A stretch of DNA of 64,000 nt from Marinimicrobium hydrolyticum (lineage in GTDB: Bacteria; Pseudomonadota; Gammaproteobacteria; Pseudomonadales; Cellvibrionaceae), in NCBI RefSeq assembly GCF_030848505.1, contig NZ_JAVDDU010000005.1:215929-279928 (forward strand), read 5' to 3'. Position 1 is the stretch's first letter, and each line of letters opens with the position of its first letter. The notes below the pieces were generated by a model that made no database searches, was not told the DNA's origin, and saw only the letters and a list, made by a program, of their open reading frames with translations. Position numbers and translations under genes: made by a program. This document shows positions 56,667 through 64,000 of this stretch, piece by piece.

Positions 56667-58280
56667 ATGCGCGTTTCCACCTCACAAATTTATAACCTCG
56701 CTAACATTAGCATGACCAATGCTCAGTCGGCGGTGAACAGAACCAACGAGCAGATCAGCACCGGCAAACGTGTGTTGTCGCCTGCCGACGATCCCGTGGC
56801 AGCTACAAAGATCCTGCGGTTGAACCAGGAATTGGCGCGCGCAGATCAATTTGATAAAAACATCAGTGCTGCCGAACACGCACTCAACCAGGAAGAAGTG
56901 GCCCTTGACGGTATCGTCAACCTGCTGCAACGTATGAAGGAGCTTTCGGTTCAAGCGGGTAACACAGGTGTGCTGACCAGGAATGACTACCAGGCACTGG
57001 CCGCCGAGGTGGACAGCCGACTTGAGGAGCTGCTTAACCTACAAAATACTCGCAACAGCTCCGGCCAGTATATTTTTGCGGGTCACCAGGGCAGTACCCG
57101 ACCGTTTGTGGCTGATGGTGGAGGCAACTATTCGTATCACGGCGATGAAGGTCAGTTGCGCCTTCAGGCCTCTGAGAATGTCACAGTGCCGGTCAGTGAT
57201 TCCGGTAAGCGTCTGTTTGTGGATATTAAAAGCAGCCACAACACCTTTGATACCTTTCCCAGTAGCAGCAATCGGGCGAATCCACCGGCCGGTATCAGTG
57301 TTGGGCAGGTGATCGATCAGGAAGCGTTTGACCAGTTTTATCCGCGGGACCTAAAAATCACCTTTAATGCTGACGAAGCTCTGGATCCGCCCCAGGCCAA
57401 CTTCACCATTACCGAACGCGCCAGCGGCAAAGTGCTGATGGCCAATGAGCCATACAGCCACGGTGACACCATTGAATTGCACGGCATGCAATTTGATATC
57501 ACTGGCCAGCCCATGCCGGGCGTGGCCGCTCAGCCTGCCACTATTGATTTTGGTGTTGTGGGAACGGTTGATTTTACGGCAGCGCCCGCCACCGTCCGAG
57601 TTCGGGTGGGTGGTGTAACGGAAACGCTGGTGCTGGATCGCAACGTCACCAACGCCACAGAGCTTGCTGCGGCGCTGAATAGTAGTGTGGAAACGGTCCC
57701 AGGAAGCGGTGCCGCCGCCAACAGCGCCAAGCTGGCCAACCTCGGTGTGAGCGTCAGCGAACTCGGCTTTAGCTCCGATCGGGGTCTGGATATCAGCGTC
57801 ACCAGCGGCACAGCAGATACAGATACTGCTTTTGGTTTTGCCACGCAGAACGAAGGCACCACTGCCACCAACGGCCAACGAGCCCAGCCCGGTGACGTGT
57901 TTCATGTTCAAACCACGGACAAACAAGGCTTGCTGACCACTTTGTCACGGCTGAGTCATGCCATGCGCAATGTGGAAGACAACCCAGAAAGTAAGAACGC
58001 TTTAAGCGAGGTGGTAGCGAAAACGCTGTCCAACCTGGACAATGCCTTAACCAATGTGATTTCGGTACAAGGCGAGGTGGGCGCGCGGCTTAATACACTG
58101 GAAAGTTCGCGTGAACTCAATGCGGATGCCAAACTCCATAATGAGAAGGTGCTAGCGGACATACAGGATCTGGATTACGCCGAAGCGTCCACGCGCTTGG
58201 CCATGGAGAGTTTTGTGCTCAGTGCCGCTCAGCAAAGTTTTATGAAAGTCAGCAGTATGTCACTGTTCAACTATATGTAA
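56667..58280 (+). CDS. flgL: Flagellar hook-associated protein 3 FlgL (long form)
   Basis: The 537-residue junction protein begins MRVSTSQIYNLANISMTNAQ with NEQISTGKRVLSPADDPVAA, the flagellin-like D0/D1 helix, and ends YAEASTRLAMESFVLSAAQQ with SFMKVSSMSLFNYM. E. coli FlgL has 317 residues; the extra part is a central insertion (about 190-420). A hairpin (58290-58328) follows. Confidence 0.95.
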   Translation: MRVSTSQIYNLANISMTNAQSAVNRTNEQISTGKRVLSPADDPVAATKILRLNQELARADQFDKNISAAEHALNQEEVALDGIVNLLQRMKELSVQAGNTGVLTRNDYQALAAEVDSRLEELLNLQNTRNSSGQYIFAGHQGSTRPFVADGGGNYSYHGDEGQLRLQASENVTVPVSDSGKRLFVDIKSSHNTFDTFPSSSNRANPPAGISVGQVIDQEAFDQFYPRDLKITFNADEALDPPQANFTITERASGKVLMANEPYSHGDTIELHGMQFDITGQPMPGVAAQPATIDFGVVGTVDFTAAPATVRVRVGGVTETLVLDRNVTNATELAAALNSSVETVPGSGAAANSAKLANLGVSVSELGFSSDRGLDISVTSGTADTDTAFGFATQNEGTTATNGQRAQPGDVFHVQTTDKQGLLTTLSRLSHAMRNVEDNPESKNALSEVVAKTLSNLDNALTNVISVQGEVGARLNTLESSRELNADAKLHNEKVLADIQDLDYAEASTRLAMESFVLSAAQQSFMKVSSMSLFNYM

Positions 58281-58289
58281 TCGCGGTCC

Positions 58290-58328
58290 AGCAGGCTGTT
58301 GTAAGAATACGTTATTCAACAGCCTGCT
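58290..58328 (+). terminator. Hairpin after flgL
   Basis: AGCAGGCTGTTG and CAACAGCCTGCT pair over 12 bases around a 15-base loop, 10 bases after the flgL stop. There is no T-run, so it could stabilise the 3' end or terminate partially before the FliT-like gene. Confidence 0.55.
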
Positions 58329-58369
58329 AGCCATTTGGTGAACCGCACAACCCGATAAGGTGTACTCAC

Positions 58370-58717
58370 ATGCCCGATGACGTGGAGGCATTACTGGCCC
58401 CGCTGCACGAGTTTCACAAGCGCTCCGTTGAGCTCTTGGCTCTGGCTCACGCGGGTGACTGGGCCACTTTCGAGGAGCGTCTGGCCGAGCGTGAAGCGGG
58501 CTTGTCAGTGCTGACCGAGAGCCAGTTTCTGATCGCCGTGGCCAAAGCCGACTGCGCTGACGAGCTGCGCCAGGGCATTGCCGATATACAAGAGCTGAAT
58601 GATCAAATCGTTGAGCTGGCGGAACAGAGCAAAGCCCAGATCAGTGCGGATCTCAAGGAAAGCCAATTGGCAGAGAAGGGCATTCAGGCTTATGAGGCGG
58701 GTAAGGCAGGGCGTTGA
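58370..58717 (+). CDS. FliT-like small helical flagellar protein
   Basis: The 115-residue, mostly helical, acidic protein has the pattern of FliT-type export chaperones: an N-terminal helix (LAPLHEFHKRSVELLALAHA), GDWATFEERLAEREAGL in the middle and a C-terminal helix ending IQAYEAGKAGR. FliT-family chaperones bind FliD and restrain early assembly. Position between flgL and fliC, rather than after fliS, is unusual. FlgN-like is the alternative; no other copy of either appears in the window. Confidence 0.6.
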   Translation: MPDDVEALLAPLHEFHKRSVELLALAHAGDWATFEERLAEREAGLSVLTESQFLIAVAKADCADELRQGIADIQELNDQIVELAEQSKAQISADLKESQLAEKGIQAYEAGKAGR

Positions 58718-58761
58718 GTAAGGCCTTGATTGTTGTTAACTTTGATCACCGGCACGGAACG

Positions 58762-58905
58762 GATACCCGGTGGTTTGAGACACGCTGCACATAAGGCCCC
58801 TACGCGCTCCCGGCGCTTCGGGGCACCTCGCTTCCCTGCGAGTCGTCCATGTACGCTCCGCGTCGGCTTCCTGCCTCTGAGGGTCTCAAGCCTCAGGCTA
58901 TCCTT
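58762..58905 (-). repeat. Long-hairpin intergenic repeat, copy G (degenerate)
   Basis: Positions 58794-58853 match the interior of copy F closely. Read on the minus strand a changed core (AGGGGCCTTATGTGCAGCGT) is followed by GTCTCAAACC, which pairs imperfectly (9 of 10) with GGCTTGAGAC near 58890. Limits are approximate. Confidence 0.5.
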
Positions 58906-58970
58906 TCCTTCGGCTCTGCTAAACGACACTCTAGGCGAAAAGAACTCGGTAGTCTGAGACTACCAGGGGC

Positions 58971-59066
58971 GTGCAGGGTGAGTGTTCAGCAAGCCTCAAA
59001 AGAGGGACCTTTTGAGGCAGTCCCCAGGGAGGGGTTCACGACGTTTGCTGAACACTCACCCTGCGC
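58971..59066 (+). repeat. Long-hairpin intergenic repeat, copy E
   Basis: Arms 58971-58992 and 59045-59066 pair over 22 bases with one wobble. The inner 10-bp hairpin is identical to that of copy D and the core reads AGGGAGGGGTTCACGACGT. Copies D and E are close relatives 21 kb apart. Confidence 0.85.
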
Positions 59067-59200
59067 GGCCCGAGGGCCAGCTTACGAAGCTGCTAATTCG
59101 ATTATTTATTTCGGACCGCAGTGCGGGAATCCAGAGACTCTCTAACCTACTGATTTATAAGAAATATCCCCCAAGTTCCCCTCCTAAGCAACTTTTTTTC

Positions 59201-59227
59201 TAAAGCCCACCCGTTTTCTGTCGATAA
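59201..59227 (+). promoter_or_regulatory. FliA (sigma-28) promoter of fliC
   Basis: TAAA, a 15-base spacer and GTCGATAA match the sigma-28 consensus TAAA-N15-GCCGATAA with one mismatch, about 105 bases before the fliC start. Places flagellin in the late class. Confidence 0.85.
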
Positions 59228-59331
59228 GCTTTACAGAAGACCTGGCACTCATGCTTTCCCAGGCTTCAGTGTCCGACTTGTCCCACGGCTGCTAAGGCCT
59301 GTGAACAGGAACAAAAATTAGGAGAAACATT

Positions 59332-61224
59332 ATGTCTCTAGTAATCAATACCAACGTTGCCTCCCTGAATTCACAGCGTCAGCTGATGCAATCAGGTAAC
59401 GCCCTGGACCAGGCCACTGAGCGTCTGTCTTCGGGTAACCGCATCAACTCAGCAAAAGACGACGCCGCCGGCCTCGCCATTGCCAACCGTATGACCTCAC
59501 AGACCCGTGGCTTGGATCAAGCGATCCGTAACGCCAACGACGGCGTGTCCATGATTCAAACCGCCGAAGGTGCTCTGCAGGAAACCACCAACATCCTCCA
59601 GCGTATGCGCGAACTGGCCATTCAGTCCGCTAACGGCATCTACTCAGACGGCGACCGCGCCACTCTGAATGCCGAGGTGGCTCAGCTGGTTGCAGAGATG
59701 GACCGCATCTCTACCTCAACCTCCTTCAACGGTCAAAAACTGCTGGACGGAACTCTGGGTCAGGTCAACCTGCAAGTGGGCTCTGAGTCCAACCAGGTGA
59801 TCAGCGTAGAAGTGGGTGCGATGGACTCCAAGACTCTTGGTGGCATGACCACTGGTGATGTGATTGGTGCGGCTGCTACCGATGGGCTGGCGGCTGCGCT
59901 TAATCTCATAACTGGGCAACCAGAAGTGGGTGAAGACGGGGTTATTATGACCATCAACGGACAGTCTGTCGGTGACCTTAGCGGTGCAGACAACCTGGCC
60001 GAAGCCCTGTCCATCATCAACAGTAATATCGCTGGCGTGGAGGCTAGTGCCTTTACAGAAATGACGGCTGGTGCGGAAGGTGACGGCGTGCTGCGCGGGT
60101 CCGATGTGGTGACCTTGACACTGAATGATCCAGATGGCCAGGCGCAAACTTTCGAAATCGGTAATACCGGTAGCATGAGTGAGCTGGTTGACAAAATCAA
60201 TGCCAAAACCGGCGGCCAGATCAAAGCAGAAATTAACGACAGTGGCCGTTTGGTTCTGAGCAACGCCGAAGGCGGTAGCATTAACGTGACAGGTGACGCC
60301 GCGTTGAGTGCGCTTGGAATCGACGGAAGCGTAATACTAGTAGACGGAGACGGTGACCCAATACTTGACGCCGATAATAACGAGCAAGTAATTGGTACAA
60401 CACAAGAAGCCCAACTCGTATTCACCATCACCGACAGCAACATTAAGAATGTCGATATTGCGTTCGAAGGGGTGAATGACGGCGATGACGTGGCCGCAGC
60501 ACAGGCGATTGGTGTTAATGCTCGAAGCGGCGGCGATATCAGTGGCTTTATGATCAACGACGGCCCCGACACGGCTGGTGATGGAACCACGAGTACTCTC
60601 GCGGGCTTCGCCGAAGGCGACCTGGTGATCAACGGGGTCAGTATTGGCGCTGTCGCTGATACAACGGCTACGCAAGACGGGACCGATCCGGGAGATGTGA
60701 CGCAAGCAAGTGGTGCCGACCATGCCGCTAAAATTGCCGAAGCCATTAACAAGCTCTCATCCGAGACTGGTGTTGTTGCTTCCGTAGGTGACAATAACAA
60801 CCTGGTTCTTAACTCAGTTGACGGCAAAGAAATGTCAATCTCTTTGAGTGGAGCAGCGACCACTGAAAATACCGGTCTTCTGGTCACCAACGACGCCGCC
60901 ACCTTGGGCAACTCCATCGCCGATCTGGATATCTCCACTCAAGCCGGTGCTCAGCGCGCTATCGACACCATCGACCGTGCATTGACCGCCATCAACGACA
61001 CTCGAGCTGACCTGGGTGCGATCAACAACCGCCTGGATTTCACCGTCTCTAACTTGGCTAACATCAGCGAGAAGACGTCTGCCGCTAAGTCGCGGATCAT
61101 GGACGCCGACTTTGCTGCTGAAACGGCTGCCTTGAGCCGGTCACAAGTACTGCAACAAGCGGCTTCGGCCATGCTGGCTCAGGCTAACGCCCGTCCCCAG
61201 CAAGTACTGCAGTTGCTGCAGTAA
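59332..61224 (+). CDS. fliC: Flagellin FliC
   Basis: The 630-residue filament subunit has the conserved D0/D1 ends: [20 protein letters not shown] with [20 protein letters not shown], and [20 protein letters not shown] with VLQLLQ. The middle (about 170-530) is a large acidic, Gly/Asp-rich exposed region containing hook-IN-like motifs ([20 protein letters not shown]). GGAG precedes the ATG. FliA-type promoter upstream; a GC hairpin (61240-61261) separates it from flaG. Confidence 0.97.
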   Translation: MSLVINTNVASLNSQRQLMQSGNALDQATERLSSGNRINSAKDDAAGLAIANRMTSQTRGLDQAIRNANDGVSMIQTAEGALQETTNILQRMRELAIQSANGIYSDGDRATLNAEVAQLVAEMDRISTSTSFNGQKLLDGTLGQVNLQVGSESNQVISVEVGAMDSKTLGGMTTGDVIGAAATDGLAAALNLITGQPEVGEDGVIMTINGQSVGDLSGADNLAEALSIINSNIAGVEASAFTEMTAGAEGDGVLRGSDVVTLTLNDPDGQAQTFEIGNTGSMSELVDKINAKTGGQIKAEINDSGRLVLSNAEGGSINVTGDAALSALGIDGSVILVDGDGDPILDADNNEQVIGTTQEAQLVFTITDSNIKNVDIAFEGVNDGDDVAAAQAIGVNARSGGDISGFMINDGPDTAGDGTTSTLAGFAEGDLVINGVSIGAVADTTATQDGTDPGDVTQASGADHAAKIAEAINKLSSETGVVASVGDNNNLVLNSVDGKEMSISLSGAATTENTGLLVTNDAATLGNSIADLDISTQAGAQRAIDTIDRALTAINDTRADLGAINNRLDFTVSNLANISEKTSAAKSRIMDADFAAETAALSRSQVLQQAASAMLAQANARPQQVLQLLQ

Positions 61225-61239
61225 TAACGGAGCGGAACT

Positions 61240-61261
61240 CCGCCGGGGGCAACCCCGGCGG
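61240..61261 (+). terminator. GC hairpin between fliC and flaG
   Basis: CCGCCGGGG-GCAA-CCCCGGCGG gives a 9-bp stem with a stable GNRA-type loop, 15 bases after the fliC stop. Without a T-run it probably stabilises the abundant fliC message or gives partial termination before flaG. Confidence 0.6.
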
Positions 61262-61285
61262 AATCTCCATTGAGAGGATTAGGTT

Positions 61286-61678
61286 ATGAGTGACGTGTCT
61301 AGCATCAGTGCAGCGATCAACACCGCGAGCACCCAGGCTTCACCCTCATCTGCCAAATCCGGGGCCGGCGCAAGCGGCAAATCTTTGCCGCCGGTACCAG
61401 CTCCAGCTAAGCCCAGTACGGCAGTTCAGAATAAGGAGGCTCTGGAGAACATCCGCGAAAGCCTTCGTTCTGCGGTAGCGCAAATGAACGAATATGTTCA
61501 GTCTACCCAGCGGGACCTGCAGTTTAGCTACGATGAAGAACTGAGCAGCACTGTTGTTCGTGTTTTGGATCGACAAACCAAGGAGGTCATTCGGCAGATA
61601 CCTGACGAAATCTTCCTGAAGTTGGCTCGAAACTTGAATGTGAATGAACCGGTGCAGCTTTTTAGTAGCCAGGCTTAG
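61286..61678 (+). CDS. flaG: FlaG family protein
   Basis: The 130-residue protein has a Ser/Ala/Pro-rich N-terminal half and the FlaG C-terminal domain (about 65-130: QSTQRDLQFSYDEELSSTVV, DRQTKEVIRQIPDE, and FLKLARNLN). FlaG influences filament length in several bacteria. It lies between fliC and fliD, its usual place. A strong terminator follows. Confidence 0.93.
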   Translation: MSDVSSISAAINTASTQASPSSAKSGAGASGKSLPPVPAPAKPSTAVQNKEALENIRESLRSAVAQMNEYVQSTQRDLQFSYDEELSSTVVRVLDRQTKEVIRQIPDEIFLKLARNLNVNEPVQLFSSQA

Positions 61679-61727
61679 TTTGGCAGTTAAAGGCAACCAG
61701 CACGCTGGCTTGCCGAACCTCTTGAAA

Positions 61728-61754
61728 GGGTGCCCAGTGGGCACCCTTTTTTTT
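61728..61754 (+). terminator. Intrinsic terminator after flaG
   Basis: GGGTGCCC-AGT-GGGCACCC plus an eight-base T-run, 50 bases past the flaG stop. It separates fliD into its own transcript. Confidence 0.92.
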
Positions 61755-61790
61755 GTGGTGCTCGGTCGGCGGCTCTGAGGGAGCCTACTC

Positions 61791-61815
61791 CTGGATCCCC
61801 GCGTACGCGGGGAAG
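61791..61815. repeat. Short palindromic repeat
   Basis: CTGGATCCCCGC-GTAC-GCGGGGAAG, a small palindrome of the same type as the one 43 bases downstream. Confidence 0.6.
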
Positions 61816-61857
61816 ACAAGGGTTGAGTAGTGCCTGGACGGCATACACTTGCTGATC

Positions 61858-61883
61858 GTCATTCCCGCGCAAGCGGGAATCCA
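61858..61883. repeat. Short palindromic repeat (ATTCCCGC type)
   Basis: GTCATTCCCGCGCAAGCGGG followed by AATCCA, a classic dispersed palindrome, between the flaG terminator and fliD. Confidence 0.7.
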
Positions 61884-61963
61884 TGGTTTGAAAAGTGTGC
61901 CTAAAGTTTATACAGAAACTGCCGCTAGCTCAGTAGCAGGCAAACCCAGCATTGGAGTCCGTC

Positions 61964-63988
61964 ATGGTCGATAGCGTCGGAAATATACTTAACCAGATTG
62001 GTGGCAATTCCTCCGGCATCAACACCCGCCAGTTGGTGGATGATCTGGTGAAGCTGGAGCGAGCTCCCCAGGACCAGCGCCTCGACGCACGAGAAGAGCG
62101 GCTGGAAGCGCAGATTTCCGGTATTGGCATGCTGCGCAGCGCCATGGACGAGCTGCAGACCGCTCTAGGCCCACTGGCCGACCCGGAGACGTTTGACGCC
62201 AAGCAGGCGGCTATCCCTAACACCAACCTTATGGCCATTTCCAAGCTGGGGGCAGATTCAGTACCCGGCAACTACCGGTTGCGTATCGAGCAAGTGGCTC
62301 AATCCCATTCAGTGAGTTCGGGAGCATTTGAAAGCCTGAACGCCCCTATCGGTGAGGGCAGCCTCACACTGCGTTTAGGCGGCTGGGAAAACGAAAGTTT
62401 TACGGTCGATCCGAGCAAAACCGGTGCGACCATCAATATTGATTCAAGTAACAACACCCTGGCGGGTCTGCGGGATGCTATCAACAAATCCGGCATCGGC
62501 GTACAGGCCAGTATCGTGGGTAAGGAAGGCAGTTACCAGTTGTTGCTCACTAGCCCCACTGGCGCCACCAATGAGCTGGAAATCACCGCCGAGGAAACAC
62601 CGGGTGAGCCCGGTCTAGCCGCTTTTAACTTCAATACTGACAGTCAAAACCTGACCCAACATCAGCAAGGGTTGGACGCCATTATGACTCTGAACGGGTT
62701 TCAAGTAACCCGTGACAGCAATACCATTACCGACGTGATCGATGGGGTTGAGTTTGACATTTTCAACAGCAATCCCAACGAAGAAATCAATATCAACATC
62801 ACCGCCGACCGAAGCACGGCGGAAGAAGCCATTCGTAATTTTGTGGAAGCGTACAACATCTTTCAAAAAGAGATGAGCAAGCTCACGGGGTTTAACTCAG
62901 AAGAGGGGACCGAGGGTGCTTTGCGCAACGACTCTTTGGCGCGAAACCTAATGCAAACCGTTCGGGGCATGATGGGTAGCGCCGTGCCGGGCATTGAAGA
63001 TGGCTTTAATACATTGGCTAGCCTGGGCATTCGCACCAAACTTAACGGTAGCTTGGAGATCGTAGAGAACGGTAGCAATACAGATTTTCGTGCGGCTATG
63101 GACAACAACTTCGATATGGTCCGCAGGTTGTTTGTACCCACCACATCGTCGGACAATTCTAGGGTAGAAGTCACCGGCCATAGTCGGCGGACTCAGCCAG
63201 GTAATTACGAAGTTGAAATTACCCAGCAGGCCACACGGGGCGCCCTGCAAGCCAACCCAGTGACGGCTGGGTTCCCGTTGGACACTACAGGAAAAGATTA
63301 CAGTTTTACGATTCGTGTGAATGGAAAGGATGCTGAAATTTCGATTCCAGAAGGCCGAGTGTTCGACAATGGTGAGGAGTTGGCAGCGGAGTTGCAGACG
63401 CTGATTAATTTGGACAGCAATCTGAAAAGCGCTAATGCGGCCGTGAATGTTGTTTTTGATCAAGATACTCAGCAGTTGACCTTTGAATCGAGAATGTACG
63501 GCCGAGAAAGCCGTGTGTCATTCAGGGCGGTGGGCGCCGATGCGGCCGAATTGGGTATTGAAGTTGGCAACGGTGTCGTAGGTAAGGATGTTCAAGGCAC
63601 GATTAATGGCAAAGATGCGTTCGGCTTCGGAAATGTCTTGCGCGGCGCGGTGGGAACACCGGCCGAAGGTTTGAGTATGCTGATCGCGCCGGGCGCCACC
63701 ACAGCCACAGTGAACTTTTCTGGCGGCTTCGGCAGTAATATGGCGACCATGATGGACACCTATCTGCGGAATTCTGGGCTGCTCAGCGAGCGTGAAAGTA
63801 ATATTCGGGATAGCTTGAAGGAAGTTGACGAAGATAGGGAAAAGGTAGACCGACGCAGCGAAGCCTTCCGAGCCCGCCAGGAAGCTCAGTTCCGTGCCAT
63901 GGAACAAATTATCCGCAGCCTGAACAGCACGGGTGATTTCTTGAAAGACATCAATGATCGCCTACCGTTTACGGCGCCTAAGCGGTAA
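61964..63988 (+). CDS. fliD: Flagellar filament-capping protein FliD (long form)
   Basis: The 674-residue cap protein directs flagellin folding at the filament tip; E. coli FliD has 468. The N-terminal block DSVGNILNQIGGNSSGINTR with LVDDLVKLERAPQDQRLDAR, the FliD_C segment NFVEAYNIFQKEMSKLTGFN and the C-terminal coiled helix (ESNIRDSLKEVDEDREKVDR) are present. The extra length is an insertion around 380-560. The ATG at 61964 follows TTGGAG; the TTG at 61952 is rejected. The gene is complete, with 12 bases left before the window end. Confidence 0.95.
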   Translation: MVDSVGNILNQIGGNSSGINTRQLVDDLVKLERAPQDQRLDAREERLEAQISGIGMLRSAMDELQTALGPLADPETFDAKQAAIPNTNLMAISKLGADSVPGNYRLRIEQVAQSHSVSSGAFESLNAPIGEGSLTLRLGGWENESFTVDPSKTGATINIDSSNNTLAGLRDAINKSGIGVQASIVGKEGSYQLLLTSPTGATNELEITAEETPGEPGLAAFNFNTDSQNLTQHQQGLDAIMTLNGFQVTRDSNTITDVIDGVEFDIFNSNPNEEININITADRSTAEEAIRNFVEAYNIFQKEMSKLTGFNSEEGTEGALRNDSLARNLMQTVRGMMGSAVPGIEDGFNTLASLGIRTKLNGSLEIVENGSNTDFRAAMDNNFDMVRRLFVPTTSSDNSRVEVTGHSRRTQPGNYEVEITQQATRGALQANPVTAGFPLDTTGKDYSFTIRVNGKDAEISIPEGRVFDNGEELAAELQTLINLDSNLKSANAAVNVVFDQDTQQLTFESRMYGRESRVSFRAVGADAAELGIEVGNGVVGKDVQGTINGKDAFGFGNVLRGAVGTPAEGLSMLIAPGATTATVNFSGGFGSNMATMMDTYLRNSGLLSERESNIRDSLKEVDEDREKVDRRSEAFRARQEAQFRAMEQIIRSLNSTGDFLKDINDRLPFTAPKR

Positions 63989-64000
63989 TCTGTTTGTTCA

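Larger units (their letters stand above)
58718..59331. other. Gap between the FliT-like gene and fliC
   Basis: The 614 bases hold a degenerate long-hairpin repeat G (about 58762-58905, minus), copy E (58971-59066, plus), sequence shared with the lysS-cnoX gap, and the FliA-type promoter of fliC (59201-59227). No gene is supported. Confidence 0.8.

Noticed and set aside
59243..59258. TGGCAC before fliC as a sigma-54 promoter
   Set aside because: The GC of a -12 box falls three bases too close; the sigma-28 element at 59201-59227 explains fliC better.

Overview
The window comes from a Gram-negative, motile, polysaccharide-degrading gammaproteobacterium, most likely a marine member of the Cellvibrionales or a close relative. 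The evidence is a Pseudomonas-like flagellar order with RpoN- and FliA-type promoters, a dsbC-hom-thrC-recJ and prfB-lysS backbone, a CueR with canonical cysteines, and a starch locus built on a TonB-dependent receptor plus a flavin-dependent halogenase. No rRNA, tRNA, CRISPR array, transposase or integrase was seen.

Layout. 1-5.3 kb: 3' end of dsbC, then hom, thrC and recJ. 5.3-12.1 kb: a gene-poor 0.9 kb stretch with operator-like motifs, a ~1000-residue lipoprotein of unknown role, a DUF2267 protein, a secreted FG-GAP-like protein and tesA. 12.2-29.3 kb: a starch/maltodextrin island with a pullulanase and a lipoprotein amylase (minus strand), a cytoplasmic GH13 glucosidase, TonB receptor and halogenase (minus strand), an MFS sugar transporter and second lipoprotein amylase (plus strand), and a LacI-type regulator. 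29.4-33.7 kb: the ybbA/ybbP ABC export system, GtrA and small proteins. 34-37.2 kb: cueR, prfB with its programmed frameshift, and lysS. 37.9-41.8 kb: cnoX, a DUF4380 lipoprotein, a second LacI regulator and glk. 42.1-44.5 kb: serC-serA. 44.7-64 kb: flgBCDE, flgFGHIJKL, a FliT-like gene, fliC, flaG and fliD.

How the genes work together. Pullulanase and the two surface-anchored amylases should cut starch outside the cell. The TonB receptor would bring oligosaccharides into the periplasm, the MFS protein into the cytoplasm, the 543-residue GH13 enzyme would release glucose, and glk would phosphorylate it. Five near-identical palindromes (TGCATACGTATGCA) sit in the two control regions of the island and are the likely sites of its LacI-type regulator. 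The flagellar genes follow the rod-hook-filament order, with sigma-54 promoters before flgB, flgE and flgF and a FliA-type promoter before fliC.

Most notable. (1) A family of long-hairpin intergenic repeats: locus-specific complementary arms surround a shared core, and the arm mismatches are G-U wobbles when read as RNA in the core's orientation. Six of the seven copies form three divergent pairs. (2) The starch island separates tesA from ybbA, normally neighbours, and is bounded by an exact 16-bp direct repeat. (3) glk shares one palindromic operator with a strong divergent promoter that reads into a terminator-ended, apparently non-coding ~100-nt unit, a candidate small RNA. (4) An intrinsic terminator lies inside the pullulanase leader.
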